Below the pieces are notes generated by a model. That model made no database searches. It was given only the letters and a program-made list of their open reading frames with translations, and had not been told where the DNA came from. A stretch of 5,609 bases of DNA from the NCBI GenBank assembly GCA_946479015.1, contig CAMLEQ010000273.1, positions 1 to 5,609 of the forward strand, read 5' to 3'. The first letter of the stretch is position 1; each line of letters opens with the position of its first letter. The translations under genes and the position numbers were made by a program. This stretch comes from an uncultured Gemmatimonadota bacterium (lineage in GTDB: Bacteria > Gemmatimonadota > Gemmatimonadetes > Gemmatimonadales > Gemmatimonadaceae). Below, piece by piece: positions 1 through 5,609 of this stretch.

Positions 1-206
1 GGGGGAGGTTCGCTCCCGACGCTTGGGGGCATCTGATTTCGTTGAGTGGTTCCGGACTATTGAACGCCGCCGAGCTCGAGCACGTCATCGAGCGGGCCCT
101 GAGCCAGATCGACGGGCGCATTGCCCTCGATGACCTCCGCGTCCTCATCGAGGGGGCGGGGTACATGGACGATGGGCTGAGCGGCGACAACGTGACGGTA
201 CACTGA
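1..206 (+). CDS. smg: DUF494/Smg-family protein, C-terminal part (5'-truncated)
   Basis: The reading frame enters at base 3 without a start and ends at TGA 204-206, giving about 67 C-terminal residues. The translation contains GRFAPDAWGHL, then LLNAAELEHVIERAL, then IALDDLRVLIE. From memory this aligns with the C-terminus of E. coli Smg (TPEE..., VLNLETREMVIERVL..., ELDDLKWVI). The spacing between VIER and LDDL is identical at ten residues, although the last part of the family (LMVLF...) is replaced by an unrelated short tail ending GDNVTVH. Smg proteins are small, probably helical and of unknown function. They commonly sit between dprA and topA or a topA-like zinc-finger gene, which fits the topA start 5 bp downstream and suggests co-transcription and possibly translational coupling. 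The family call rests on about 50 residues, and the symbol is given by position and similarity only. Confidence 0.68.
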   Translation, partial: GRFAPDAWGHLISLSGSGLLNAAELEHVIERALSQIDGRIALDDLRVLIEGAGYMDDGLSGDNVTVH

Positions 207-211
207 GATCA

Positions 212-2680
212 ATGGCATCCAAGAAGACAACGAAGCGCACCTCCAAGGGAGCGAAGAGCGCGCGCAAGACGGCGTCCTCCGCGGCCGTCGCCCCGAAGAA
301 GGTGACCCGCGCGAGGAAGACCTCCTCCGACGGCGCCGGAACCGCTCGTCGCTCCACGTCGCGCCGCTCCACGCGAGCGGATGCGGGGCTCGTGGGGGGC
401 GACATCGACGTGGGCGCGGTACGGGGGAAGTCGCTCGTCATCGTGGAGTCCCCCGCGAAGGCGAAGACCATCAGCAAGTACCTCGGTCCGGACTTCCGCG
501 TGCGGGCCACGGTGGGGCACGTCCGCGATCTCCCCGAGAAAGGGCTGGGGATCGACATCGAGAAGGGCTTCCGCCCCACGTACGTCCCCGTCCCGGGGAA
601 GGAGCGCACGCTCGCCGAGCTGAAGAGCGCGGCCAGGGTCGCGTCGCGCGTCTACCTCGCCACCGACCCTGACCGCGAGGGGGAGGCGATCGCCTGGCAC
701 GTCGCCGAGACGATCAAGCAGCGCGACGGCGCGCCGATCCAGCGCGTCATGTTCCACGAGATCACGCGCGACGCGGTGCAGCGCGCCATCGGCAACGCCA
801 CCTCCATCGATGAGAAGAAGGTGGAGGCGCAGCAGGCGCGCCGCATCCTCGATCGCCTGGTGGGCTACAAGGCGAGCCCCCTCCTCTGGAAGACGGTGAA
901 GAAGGGGCTCTCGGCCGGCCGCGTCCAGACCGTCGCCCTCCGCCTCATCGTGGAGCGCGAGCGGGAGATCCGCGCGTTCGTGCCCGTGGAGTACTGGACG
1001 ATCGAGGCGCTCCTCGAGAAGAACGGGCAGCGCTTCACCGCGCGTCTCCATCAGGTGGACGGCAGGAAGCCCGAGATCTCCAACGAGGCGCAGGCGTCCG
1101 CCATCCTCGCCGATGTGCGCGGCCGCGAGACCTTCCCGGTCACCGACGTCCGCAAGCGCGAGCGGCGCAAGAACCCGTCCGCCCCCTTCACCACCTCCAC
1201 CATGCAGCAGGAGGCGGCGAAGAAGCTCGGCTTCGGGTCCAAGAAGACCATGCGCGTGGCGCAGGATCTCTACGAGGGGATCGACATCGGCCCCGAGGGC
1301 GCGGTCGGGCTCATCACGTACATGCGCACCGACTCCACCCGCATCGCGGAGAGCGCCGCGCTCCAGGCGCGCGACTATCTGCGCGGGCTGTTCGGCGAGA
1401 GCTTCCTCGCGGCCGGGCCGCAGCTCTACGGCAAGGCGCAGCAGGCCAACGCGCAGGACGCGCACGAGGCCGTGCGCCCCACCGATCCGTCGCGCCGCCC
1501 GGAGCACATCAAGAAGTTCCTCTCGAGCGACCAGTTCAAGCTCTACGAGCTGATCTGGAAGCGCTTCATGTCGTCGCAGATGGCGCCCGCGGTCTTCGAC
1601 ACCACCACGGTGGACTTCGACCTCGGCCGCTATCTCTTCCGGTCTACCGGGAGCGTGGTGAAGTTCGAGGGCTTCCTCGTGCTCTATCGCGAGGCGCACG
1701 AAGAAGGGGACGGACGCGCGCTCGAGGACGAGCAGGCGCTCCCGGTGCTCGAGGTGCGCGAGAACGTGCCCGTGCGCGAGATCGTGCCGCACCAGCACTT
1801 CACCGAGCCGCCGCCGCGCTTCTCCGAGGCGAGTCTCGTGAAGGAGCTCGAGCGGCTCGGCATCGGGCGGCCGTCCACCTATGCCTCGATCATCTCCGTG
1901 CTGGCGGACCGCCGCTACGTCACGCTCGAGCAGCGGCGCTTCACCCCCACGCCGCTCGGCGAGACGGTGGAGAAGATCATGGTCCACCAGTTCCCCTCGA
2001 TCTTCAACGTCGAGTTCACCTCGAGCATGGAGGGGGAGCTGGACAAGATCGAGGAGGGGGCGCTCAGCTCGCGCCGGGTGCTCGAGGAGTTCTACGGTCC
2101 CTTCTCCGACTCGCTCGACCGCGCCAACATCGAGGACCTCATCGGCCGGGCGCACGACCTGTCGATGCTCGAGTCCGAGCGCTGCCCCAAGGACGGCGGC
2201 CGGCTCCACCCCCGTGGCGGGATCTTCGGGCCGTATCTGGCGTGCGAGAACCGCCCGGCGTGCGACTTCACCAAGCCGCTCGGCCGCGACAAGAAGCCGG
2301 CGGTGATGACCGACGAGATCTGTCACGAGTGCGGCGCGCGGATGGTGATCCGCCACGGACGCACCGGCGAGTTCCTCGGCTGTAGCCGCTTCCCGAAGTG
2401 CCGCGGCACGCGCGCCCTCCCCACGGGGGTGAAGTGCCCGAAGGATGGCGGCGACATCATCCAGCTCCGGTCGAAGAAGCGCGGGCGTCCGTTCTACGGG
2501 TGCGCGAACCACCCCAACTGCGACTTCATCGCCTGGAACAAGCCCGTGCTCGAGCAGTGCCCCGAGTGCGGCTTCATGGGCGCCGAGTCGAAGTCCACCA
2601 AGGCGCGGGGCGAGTACCGCAAGTGCATGAAGTGCGGCAACGAGTGGGACGTCGTGACGGAGACCGCGGTCGCCTCCTGA
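212..2680 (+). CDS. topA: DNA topoisomerase I (type IA), with basic N-terminal tail and four C-terminal zinc-finger modules
   Basis: This enzyme relaxes negatively supercoiled DNA by transient single-strand cleavage through a 5'-phosphotyrosine bond. The 822-residue product begins with about 70 residues rich in Lys, Arg, Ser, Thr and Ala that the family core does not need. The Toprim domain then starts at GKSLVIVESPAKAKTISKYLG (E79 is the E. coli E9 equivalent). It carries the metal-binding TDPDREGEA motif (D152, D154, E156). SAGRVQT lies at 234-240 and the catalytic tyrosine is Y370 in GLITYMRTDSTR. IGRPSTYASII is at 551-561. The C-terminus has four zinc-ribbon-like modules. Those at C704/C707/C724/C730 and C783/C786/C805/C808 have four cysteines. 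Those at C658/C678/C684 and C742/C764/C770 have only three, both starting CPKDGG. ATG 212 is 5 bp after the upstream stop. The Shine-Dalgarno match is weak (GAG at 205-207), and in-frame GTG codons at 392 and 410 are alternative starts that would remove the tail. Confidence 0.97.
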   Translation: MASKKTTKRTSKGAKSARKTASSAAVAPKKVTRARKTSSDGAGTARRSTSRRSTRADAGLVGGDIDVGAVRGKSLVIVESPAKAKTISKYLGPDFRVRATVGHVRDLPEKGLGIDIEKGFRPTYVPVPGKERTLAELKSAARVASRVYLATDPDREGEAIAWHVAETIKQRDGAPIQRVMFHEITRDAVQRAIGNATSIDEKKVEAQQARRILDRLVGYKASPLLWKTVKKGLSAGRVQTVALRLIVEREREIRAFVPVEYWTIEALLEKNGQRFTARLHQVDGRKPEISNEAQASAILADVRGRETFPVTDVRKRERRKNPSAPFTTSTMQQEAAKKLGFGSKKTMRVAQDLYEGIDIGPEGAVGLITYMRTDSTRIAESAALQARDYLRGLFGESFLAAGPQLYGKAQQANAQDAHEAVRPTDPSRRPEHIKKFLSSDQFKLYELIWKRFMSSQMAPAVFDTTTVDFDLGRYLFRSTGSVVKFEGFLVLYREAHEEGDGRALEDEQALPVLEVRENVPVREIVPHQHFTEPPPRFSEASLVKELERLGIGRPSTYASIISVLADRRYVTLEQRRFTPTPLGETVEKIMVHQFPSIFNVEFTSSMEGELDKIEEGALSSRRVLEEFYGPFSDSLDRANIEDLIGRAHDLSMLESERCPKDGGRLHPRGGIFGPYLACENRPACDFTKPLGRDKKPAVMTDEICHECGARMVIRHGRTGEFLGCSRFPKCRGTRALPTGVKCPKDGGDIIQLRSKKRGRPFYGCANHPNCDFIAWNKPVLEQCPECGFMGAESKSTKARGEYRKCMKCGNEWDVVTETAVAS

Positions 2681-2712
2681 GAGGCGCCGCGGCTTCACAC
2701 TCGCACTGACCG

Positions 2713-4074
2713 ATGATCACGATCGTTGGTGGAGGGCTGGCCGGCTCCGAGGCCGCCTGGCAGCTCGCGGAGCGCGGACACGACGTCGTCATCCACGAGA
2801 TGCGTCCGGTGGTCGGCACCGCCGCGCACAAGACCGACCGGCTCGCGGAGCTCGTCTGCTCGAACACCTTCAAGAGCACCGAGCTCTCGAACGCGCACGG
2901 CCTGCTCAAGGCGGAGATGCGCGTGCTCGGCTCGCTCATCCTGTGGGCGGCGGACCGTGCGCGCGTCCCGGGGGGCACCGCGCTCGCCGTGGACCGCGAC
3001 ATCTTCTCCGCCGCCGTGAGCGAGCGCATCGCCTCCCACCCGCGCATCCGCGTCGAGCGCGAGGAGGTGGCGTCGCTCCCGTCCCCCGCGATCATCGCCA
3101 CCGGGCCGCTCACCTCCGATCGCCTCGCCGCCGCCATCCGCGAGCGCCTCGGCGTCTCATCGCTCGCCTTCTACGACGCCATCGCGCCGGTGATCGCGCG
3201 CGAGTCGATCGACGACTCCATCGTGTTCCGCGCCTCGCGTTATGGAAAGGAGACGATGGAGGGGGAAGGGGAGGAGGGGGCGTACCTCAACTGCCCGCTC
3301 GGCCGCGAGCAGTACGAGGCGTTCGTCGACGCGCTCATCGCCGCGGACCAGTTCCACGGGCACGAGTTCGACGAGGCGCCGTACTTCGAGGGGTGCATGC
3401 CCGTGGAGGAGATGGCGCGGCGCGGGCGCGACACGCTCCGCTTCGGACCGCTCAAGCCCGTGGGGCTGCGCGATCCGCGCACGGGGCGAGAGGCGTGGGC
3501 GGTGGTGCAGCTCCGGCAGGAGGATCGCGCGGGACGCATGTGGAACCTGGTCGGGTTCCAGACCCGCCTCCGCATCCCGGAACAGCAGCGCGTCTTCAGG
3601 ATGCTCCCCGGTCTCGCCGACGCCGAGTTCCTGCGCTACGGATCCATCCACCGCAACTCGTACCTCAACACCCCGGCGGCGCTCACCCCGCACCTGTCGC
3701 TGCGCGACGACCCCCGCGTGCTCTTCGCCGGGCAGATCACCGGGGTGGAAGGATACACCGAGAGCAGCGCCACCGGGCTGCTGGCGGGGATCAATCTCGC
3801 CCGCATGCTCGACGGCCTCGATCCGGTGATCCCGCCGCCCACCACGATGCTCGGCGCGCTGTACCGCTACCTGCGCGAGGCGCGCCCCGAGCACTTCCAG
3901 CCCATGAACGCCAACTTCGGCCTCATGGACGACCTCCCCGAGCGCGTGCGCGACAAGAAGCGGAAGCGCGAGCTGCTCGCGGAGCGGGCGTTGGCGGAGA
4001 TGGCGCGGTTTGCGGGATGCGGGGCGCGGGGCGCGGGGGAGGCCTTCACCACTCCCGCCTCGACCGCCCCGTGA
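2713..4074 (+). CDS. trmFO: Methylenetetrahydrofolate-tRNA (uracil-54-C5)-methyltransferase TrmFO
   Basis: This cytoplasmic FAD enzyme makes m5U54 in the T-loop of tRNA. It takes the carbon from 5,10-methylenetetrahydrofolate, unlike the SAM-dependent TrmA. The 453-residue product starts with the dinucleotide-binding motif [20 protein letters not shown]. It follows the family closely: [11 protein letters not shown] (C49, equivalent to B. subtilis C53), [40 protein letters not shown] (C228, equivalent to B. subtilis C226), [53 protein letters not shown] and [11 protein letters not shown]. Residues 180-187 (ETMEGEGE) are a small acidic insertion compared with the B. subtilis protein. Homology should end near ARF at 431-433. 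The last 20 residues ([20 protein letters not shown]) are low-complexity, and most of their first half is encoded by a heptanucleotide repeat. The gene starts 32 bp after topA with no evident Shine-Dalgarno, and its stop overlaps the xer start. Confidence 0.97.
   Translation: MITIVGGGLAGSEAAWQLAERGHDVVIHEMRPVVGTAAHKTDRLAELVCSNTFKSTELSNAHGLLKAEMRVLGSLILWAADRARVPGGTALAVDRDIFSAAVSERIASHPRIRVEREEVASLPSPAIIATGPLTSDRLAAAIRERLGVSSLAFYDAIAPVIARESIDDSIVFRASRYGKETMEGEGEEGAYLNCPLGREQYEAFVDALIAADQFHGHEFDEAPYFEGCMPVEEMARRGRDTLRFGPLKPVGLRDPRTGREAWAVVQLRQEDRAGRMWNLVGFQTRLRIPEQQRVFRMLPGLADAEFLRYGSIHRNSYLNTPAALTPHLSLRDDPRVLFAGQITGVEGYTESSATGLLAGINLARMLDGLDPVIPPPTTMLGALYRYLREARPEHFQPMNANFGLMDDLPERVRDKKRKRELLAERALAEMARFAGCGARGAGEAFTTPASTAP
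4014..4041 (+). repeat. Heptanucleotide tandem array A (4 units) in the 3' end of trmFO
   Basis: Four consecutive 7-bp units are read directly: GGGATGC (4014-4020), GGGGCGC (4021-4027), GGGGCGC (4028-4034) and GGGGGAG (4035-4041). Two units are identical, and all begin with GGG. The array is translated as TrmFO residues 434-443, beyond the family's conserved end. It lies 30 bp before the xer GTG. The first 21 bp of the central part pair with array B. Confidence 0.88.
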
Positions 4075-4132
4075 GCCAGGCACGCGGCGGCGGACGTGAC
4101 GGTCCGACGCGCCCCGCGCCCCGCGCCCCGCA
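4018..4132. repeat. 21-bp perfect inverted repeat around the trmFO/xer junction
   Basis: The left arm 4018-4038 is the exact reverse complement of the right arm 4112-4132. The 73-bp spacer 4039-4111 contains the overlapping trmFO stop and xer GTG start (4071-4074). The arms are made of the heptad repeats of arrays A and B and consist almost wholly of G and C. In RNA the pairing would form a very stable stem with the start codon in the loop; in DNA it could form a cruciform. The pairing is certain from the sequence; any function is inferred. Confidence 0.85.
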
Positions 4133-5057
4133 CCCCACGGCGCCCGAGCTGGACGACTTCACGTCTTATCTCGAGACCGAGCGCAACGACTCCCCCCACA
4201 CCGTCCGCGCGTACCGGCGCGATCTCGAGGGGTTCGTCGAGTTTCTCTCCGCGTACTACGGCACGCGCGAGTGGAGCTGGGGGGGGCTCGACCGGCTCGC
4301 CATCCGCGGGTTCATGGGGCACCTCACCAAGCGCGGGCTCTCAAAGCGCTCCATCGCTCGCGCCCTCTCCGCCGTGCGCAGCTTCTACCGGTGGATGCAC
4401 CGCAACGAGACGGTCGAGGCGAACCCCGCGCGCGGCGTCGCCACGCCGAAGCTGGAGAAGTATCTCCCCGCCTACCTCGATCGGGCCCAGATCGACCTGC
4501 TCTTCCAGATGGCGGAGGTCCGCGCGTGGGAGGGACGGTTCGTGGACGTACGCAACCTCGCCATCCTCGAGCTGTTCTACAGCACGGGGATGCGCCTCTC
4601 GGAGCTGGCCGGGATCAACCGCCACGACATCGACCTGATCTCGCAGCAGGTGAAGGTGCGCGGGAAGGGGCGCAAGGAGCGGATCGTCCCCATCGGCGAT
4701 CACGCCGCGCTCTCCCTCCGCAACTACGAGGCGAAGCGCGACGAGCTCGGCCGCGCGCTGGGCGGCAAGATGGACCGCACCGCGTTCTTCCTGGGACGGA
4801 CGGGGCGGCGGATCGGCGTCCGTGCAATCCAGCTCGTCGTCGGCGCCTTCCTCGAGGAGATCGACGAGGACGCGGGGCTCTCCGTGCACTCCCTCCGGCA
4901 CACCTTCGCCACCCACCTCCTCGATGCGGGCGCCGATCTGCGCGCCGTCCAGGAGCTGCTCGGGCACGCGTCGATCTCCACCACCCAGATCTACACCCAC
5001 ACGAGCGTGGAGCGGCTGAAGGAGGTCTACAAGAAGGCGCACCCGCGGGCACTCTGA
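4071..5057 (+). CDS. xerC: XerC/D-family tyrosine site-specific recombinase
   Basis: The protein probably acts with a XerD partner to resolve chromosome dimers at dif during division. A core-binding SAM-like domain (about residues 25-115, [27 protein letters not shown]...) precedes the catalytic domain. The full catalytic set is visible: R175 in [10 protein letters not shown]199 in [10 protein letters not shown]273 and R276 in [14 protein letters not shown]299 in [15 protein letters not shown], and nucleophile Y308 (codon 4992-4994). The product has 328 residues, against about 300 for the family. I chose GTG 4071 because it gives the GTGA overlap with the trmFO stop and is the last ATG, GTG or TTG in frame before the domain. 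ATG 4017 is an upstream alternative; no Shine-Dalgarno supports either. The first 24 residues ([20 protein letters not shown]...) are low-complexity and partly encoded by repeat array B. The topA-trmFO-xerC order favours XerC over XerD, but sequence alone does not settle it. Confidence 0.93.
   Translation: MSQARGGGRDGPTRPAPRAPHPTAPELDDFTSYLETERNDSPHTVRAYRRDLEGFVEFLSAYYGTREWSWGGLDRLAIRGFMGHLTKRGLSKRSIARALSAVRSFYRWMHRNETVEANPARGVATPKLEKYLPAYLDRAQIDLLFQMAEVRAWEGRFVDVRNLAILELFYSTGMRLSELAGINRHDIDLISQQVKVRGKGRKERIVPIGDHAALSLRNYEAKRDELGRALGGKMDRTAFFLGRTGRRIGVRAIQLVVGAFLEEIDEDAGLSVHSLRHTFATHLLDAGADLRAVQELLGHASISTTQIYTHTSVERLKEVYKKAHPRAL
4109..4136 (-). repeat. Heptanucleotide tandem array B (4 units) in the 5' end of xer, opposite orientation
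   Basis: Read on the minus strand, the units are GGGGTGC (4136-4130) and three exact GGGGCGC units (4129-4123, 4122-4116, 4115-4109). The unit is the same as the core of array A, in reverse orientation. On the plus strand it encodes part of the Xer N-terminal leader (about RPAPRAPHP). It lies between the chosen start and the first conserved residues, so the reading frame of the recombinase passes through it. Confidence 0.88.
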
Positions 5058-5066
5058 CGCGGCCGC

Positions 5067-5092
5067 CGGGGAATCGTCCTTGCATTTCCCCG
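5067..5092 (+). other. Small hairpin between xer and the membrane-protein gene
   Basis: CGGGGAA (5067-5073) is an exact inverted match of TTCCCCG (5086-5092) with a 12-nt loop, in the 42-bp gap. No T run follows the stem, so it is not a canonical intrinsic terminator. It ends 7 bases before ATG 5100 and could instead affect translation start or RNA processing. A 7-bp stem in DNA this GC-rich may be chance. Confidence 0.35.
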
Positions 5093-5099
5093 TGGTACC

Positions 5100-5519
5100 A
5101 TGCGACTCGAAGACCTTCCTGTTCTGCTCGGCGTGCTCGTGGCGGTGGCCGGAGCGCTCGTCGTCGCCGATGCCTGGACCCCCGATGGCACCGACGAGCT
5201 TCCGTTCGAGCGCCGGCGTCGCGAGCGCCCCGAGCGTCACCGCGTGGGGGAGGGGATCTTCGGCGGCGGCCTCATCCTGATCGCCATCGCCCTCATGGGC
5301 GGGGACGGGTGGGCGTACACGACGCTCACCATCGGGATCGCGATCGTGCTCGTGGTCGTCGGGACCGCCCTGAACATTCGCTACTTCCGCGGCCTGGCCT
5401 TCGGCCCCGTCCTCGGCCGGACGCGGCGGCGGCGGGCGAGCGATGCGGCGCGGGAAGCGGGAAGCGGGAAGCGGGAAGCGCGGGGACTCGGGACTCGGGA
5501 ATCGGGACTCGGGAAATGA
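5100..5519 (+). CDS. Small membrane protein of unknown function, three predicted transmembrane helices
   Basis: I do not recognise this 139-residue protein. It shows three hydrophobic segments: about residues 6-24 (LPVLLGVLVAVAGALVVAD), about 50-67 (GEGIFGGGLILIAIALMG), and about 72-91 (AYTTLTIGIAIVLVVVGTAL). A basic, charged loop lies between the first two (ELPFERRRRERPERHR, 33-48), and an Arg cluster (RTRRRR, 107-112) follows the third. By the positive-inside rule the loop at 33-48 and the C-terminus cannot both easily be cytoplasmic, unless the 67-72 turn lies outside and helix 1 is N-out. Residues 117-139 are encoded by heptanucleotide repeats and are probably not part of the conserved protein. 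ATG 5100 is 42 bp after xer, with no Shine-Dalgarno. Codon use is GC-rich like the neighbours. In Firmicutes hslV follows xerC at this spot; this protein bears no resemblance to HslV. The hydrophobic pattern and matching codon bias support a real gene. Confidence 0.78.
   Translation: MRLEDLPVLLGVLVAVAGALVVADAWTPDGTDELPFERRRRERPERHRVGEGIFGGGLILIAIALMGGDGWAYTTLTIGIAIVLVVVGTALNIRYFRGLAFGPVLGRTRRRRASDAAREAGSGKREARGLGTRESGLGK
5450..5477 (+). repeat. Heptanucleotide tandem array C1, 4 exact units
   Basis: Four identical GCGGGAA units lie at 5450-5456, 5457-5463, 5464-5470 and 5471-5477, followed by a partial GCG. Written in the phase of the other arrays, the unit is GGGAAGC. It is translated as the beginning of the membrane protein's low-complexity tail (AREAGSGKREA). 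Confidence 0.92.
5483..5516 (+). repeat. Heptanucleotide tandem array C2 (GGGACTC type)
   Basis: The units are GGGACTC (5483-5489), GGGACTC (5490-5496), GGGAATC (5497-5503), GGGACTC (5504-5510) and a final degenerate GGGAAA before the TGA at 5517. This is a second unit type placed 5 bp after array C1. Together the two give nine GGG tracts between 5452 and 5513. It is translated as the very end of the membrane protein (GLGTRESGLGK). Confidence 0.9.
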
Positions 5520-5609
5520 CCGCGGGGCGGCGCCTTCGGCGCTCGCCCCCCCCCCAGTTTCGCGGGGGGCGGGGGCAGATGGCCCCCCCCCCCCCAGCCG
5601 CACCCCCAT
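5520..5609. other. Gene-free GC-rich tail with long C runs
   Basis: Apart from the hairpin at 5524-5549, this stretch holds a run of 10 C (5546-5555), G runs of 6 and 5 (5564-5569, 5571-5575) and a run of 13 C (5583-5595). I see no coding signal, promoter or start. An open minus-strand frame runs through it, but it only mirrors the plus-strand genes. Such homopolymers are hard to sequence, so their lengths may be wrong. Confidence 0.6.
5524..5549 (+). terminator. Possible terminator-like GC hairpin after the membrane-protein gene
   Basis: The left arm 5524-5534 (GGGGCGGCGCC) pairs with 5538-5549 (GGCGCTCGCCCC) over 11 base pairs, with one bulged T at 5543 and a TTC loop. The stem begins 4 bases after the stop codon, where a terminator would be expected. 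A run of C, not T, follows, so it lacks the U-tract of a classical intrinsic terminator. It could protect the 3' end of the RNA or act with other factors. Confidence 0.4.

Noticed and set aside
209..2698. Minus-strand open frame of about 829 codons opposite topA
   Set aside because: It mirrors topA almost exactly in extent and has no domain motifs. Such antisense frames are expected in GC-rich genes because stop codons are rare on the opposite strand.
3246..3258. Strong AAAGGAG followed by an in-frame ATG (3256) inside trmFO
   Set aside because: It is the best Shine-Dalgarno match in the window, but it would start TrmFO at residue 182 without the FAD-binding motif. It lies in the purine-rich codons of the acidic insertion and is most likely coincidental.
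2943..4070. Extension of the xer reading frame far back into trmFO
   Set aside because: The frame is open, but the translation before about 4140 is Arg/Ala/Pro-rich with no homology, and trmFO is clearly the real gene there. This gives no support for a fusion protein.
4014..4136. Arrays A and B as dif-like sites for the adjacent Xer recombinase
   Set aside because: Each array is 28 bp, the length of dif, but dif has two partly symmetric 11-bp arms around a 6-bp centre with AT-rich parts. These arrays are plain GC-rich heptad repeats.
5080..5101. Possible promoter TTGCAT...TACCAT before the membrane gene
   Set aside because: The two hexamers are only 10 bp apart and the second overlaps the start codon, so they cannot be a sigma-70-type promoter for this gene.
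4014..5516. Repeat arrays as a CRISPR locus
   Set aside because: The units are 7 bp and directly tandem, with no unique spacers of regular length and no cas genes in the window.
4341..5609. Long open minus-strand frame opposite xer and the membrane gene
   Set aside because: It is a shadow of high-GC codon bias. Its product is low-complexity and rich in E, R, G and L, with no recognisable domain, while the plus strand carries the complete catalytic motifs of a tyrosine recombinase.

Overview
This is a chromosomal stretch of a very GC-rich bacterium. All its genes point rightward and are tightly packed. The order is the 3' end of a DUF494/Smg-family gene, DNA topoisomerase I (topA), the folate/FAD-dependent tRNA m5U54 methyltransferase (trmFO), a XerC/D-type tyrosine recombinase, and a small unrecognised three-helix membrane protein. 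The neighbourhood smg-topA-trmFO-xerC combines two conserved bacterial blocks: dprA-smg-topA, and the topA-gid-xerC(codV)-hslVU order of Firmicutes. High GC, TrmFO in place of TrmA, and short tandem repeats placed at gene ends suggest Gemmatimonadota, with Myxococcota or another high-GC phylum as alternatives. This assignment is inferred from composition and gene order; no taxonomic marker is present.

Layout: 1-206 is the partial smg-like gene. Positions 212-2680 are topA, starting 5 bp after the previous stop. Positions 2713-4074 are trmFO, after a 32-bp gap. Positions 4071-5057 are the xer gene, whose GTG start overlaps the trmFO stop by 4 bp. Positions 5100-5519 are the membrane protein, after a 42-bp gap that holds a small hairpin. 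Positions 5520-5609 carry no gene, only a strong GC hairpin and runs of 10 and 13 C. The first four genes are probably one operon. The membrane-protein gene may be a continuation or a separate unit.

The genes themselves are ordinary housekeeping functions: DNA supercoiling, tRNA modification and chromosome-dimer resolution. The unusual part is a set of heptanucleotide tandem repeats of form GGG-N4 at three gene edges: the 3' end of trmFO (+ strand), the 5' end of xer (- strand) and the 3' end of the membrane-protein gene (+ strand). The repeats are translated, giving low-complexity protein tails. Because 7 is not a multiple of 3, any change in copy number would shift the frame. Each array matches a G-quadruplex pattern. 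The first two arrays face each other and form a 21-bp perfect inverted repeat around the trmFO-stop/xer-start junction. I see no defence system, mobile element, RNA gene or CRISPR array.
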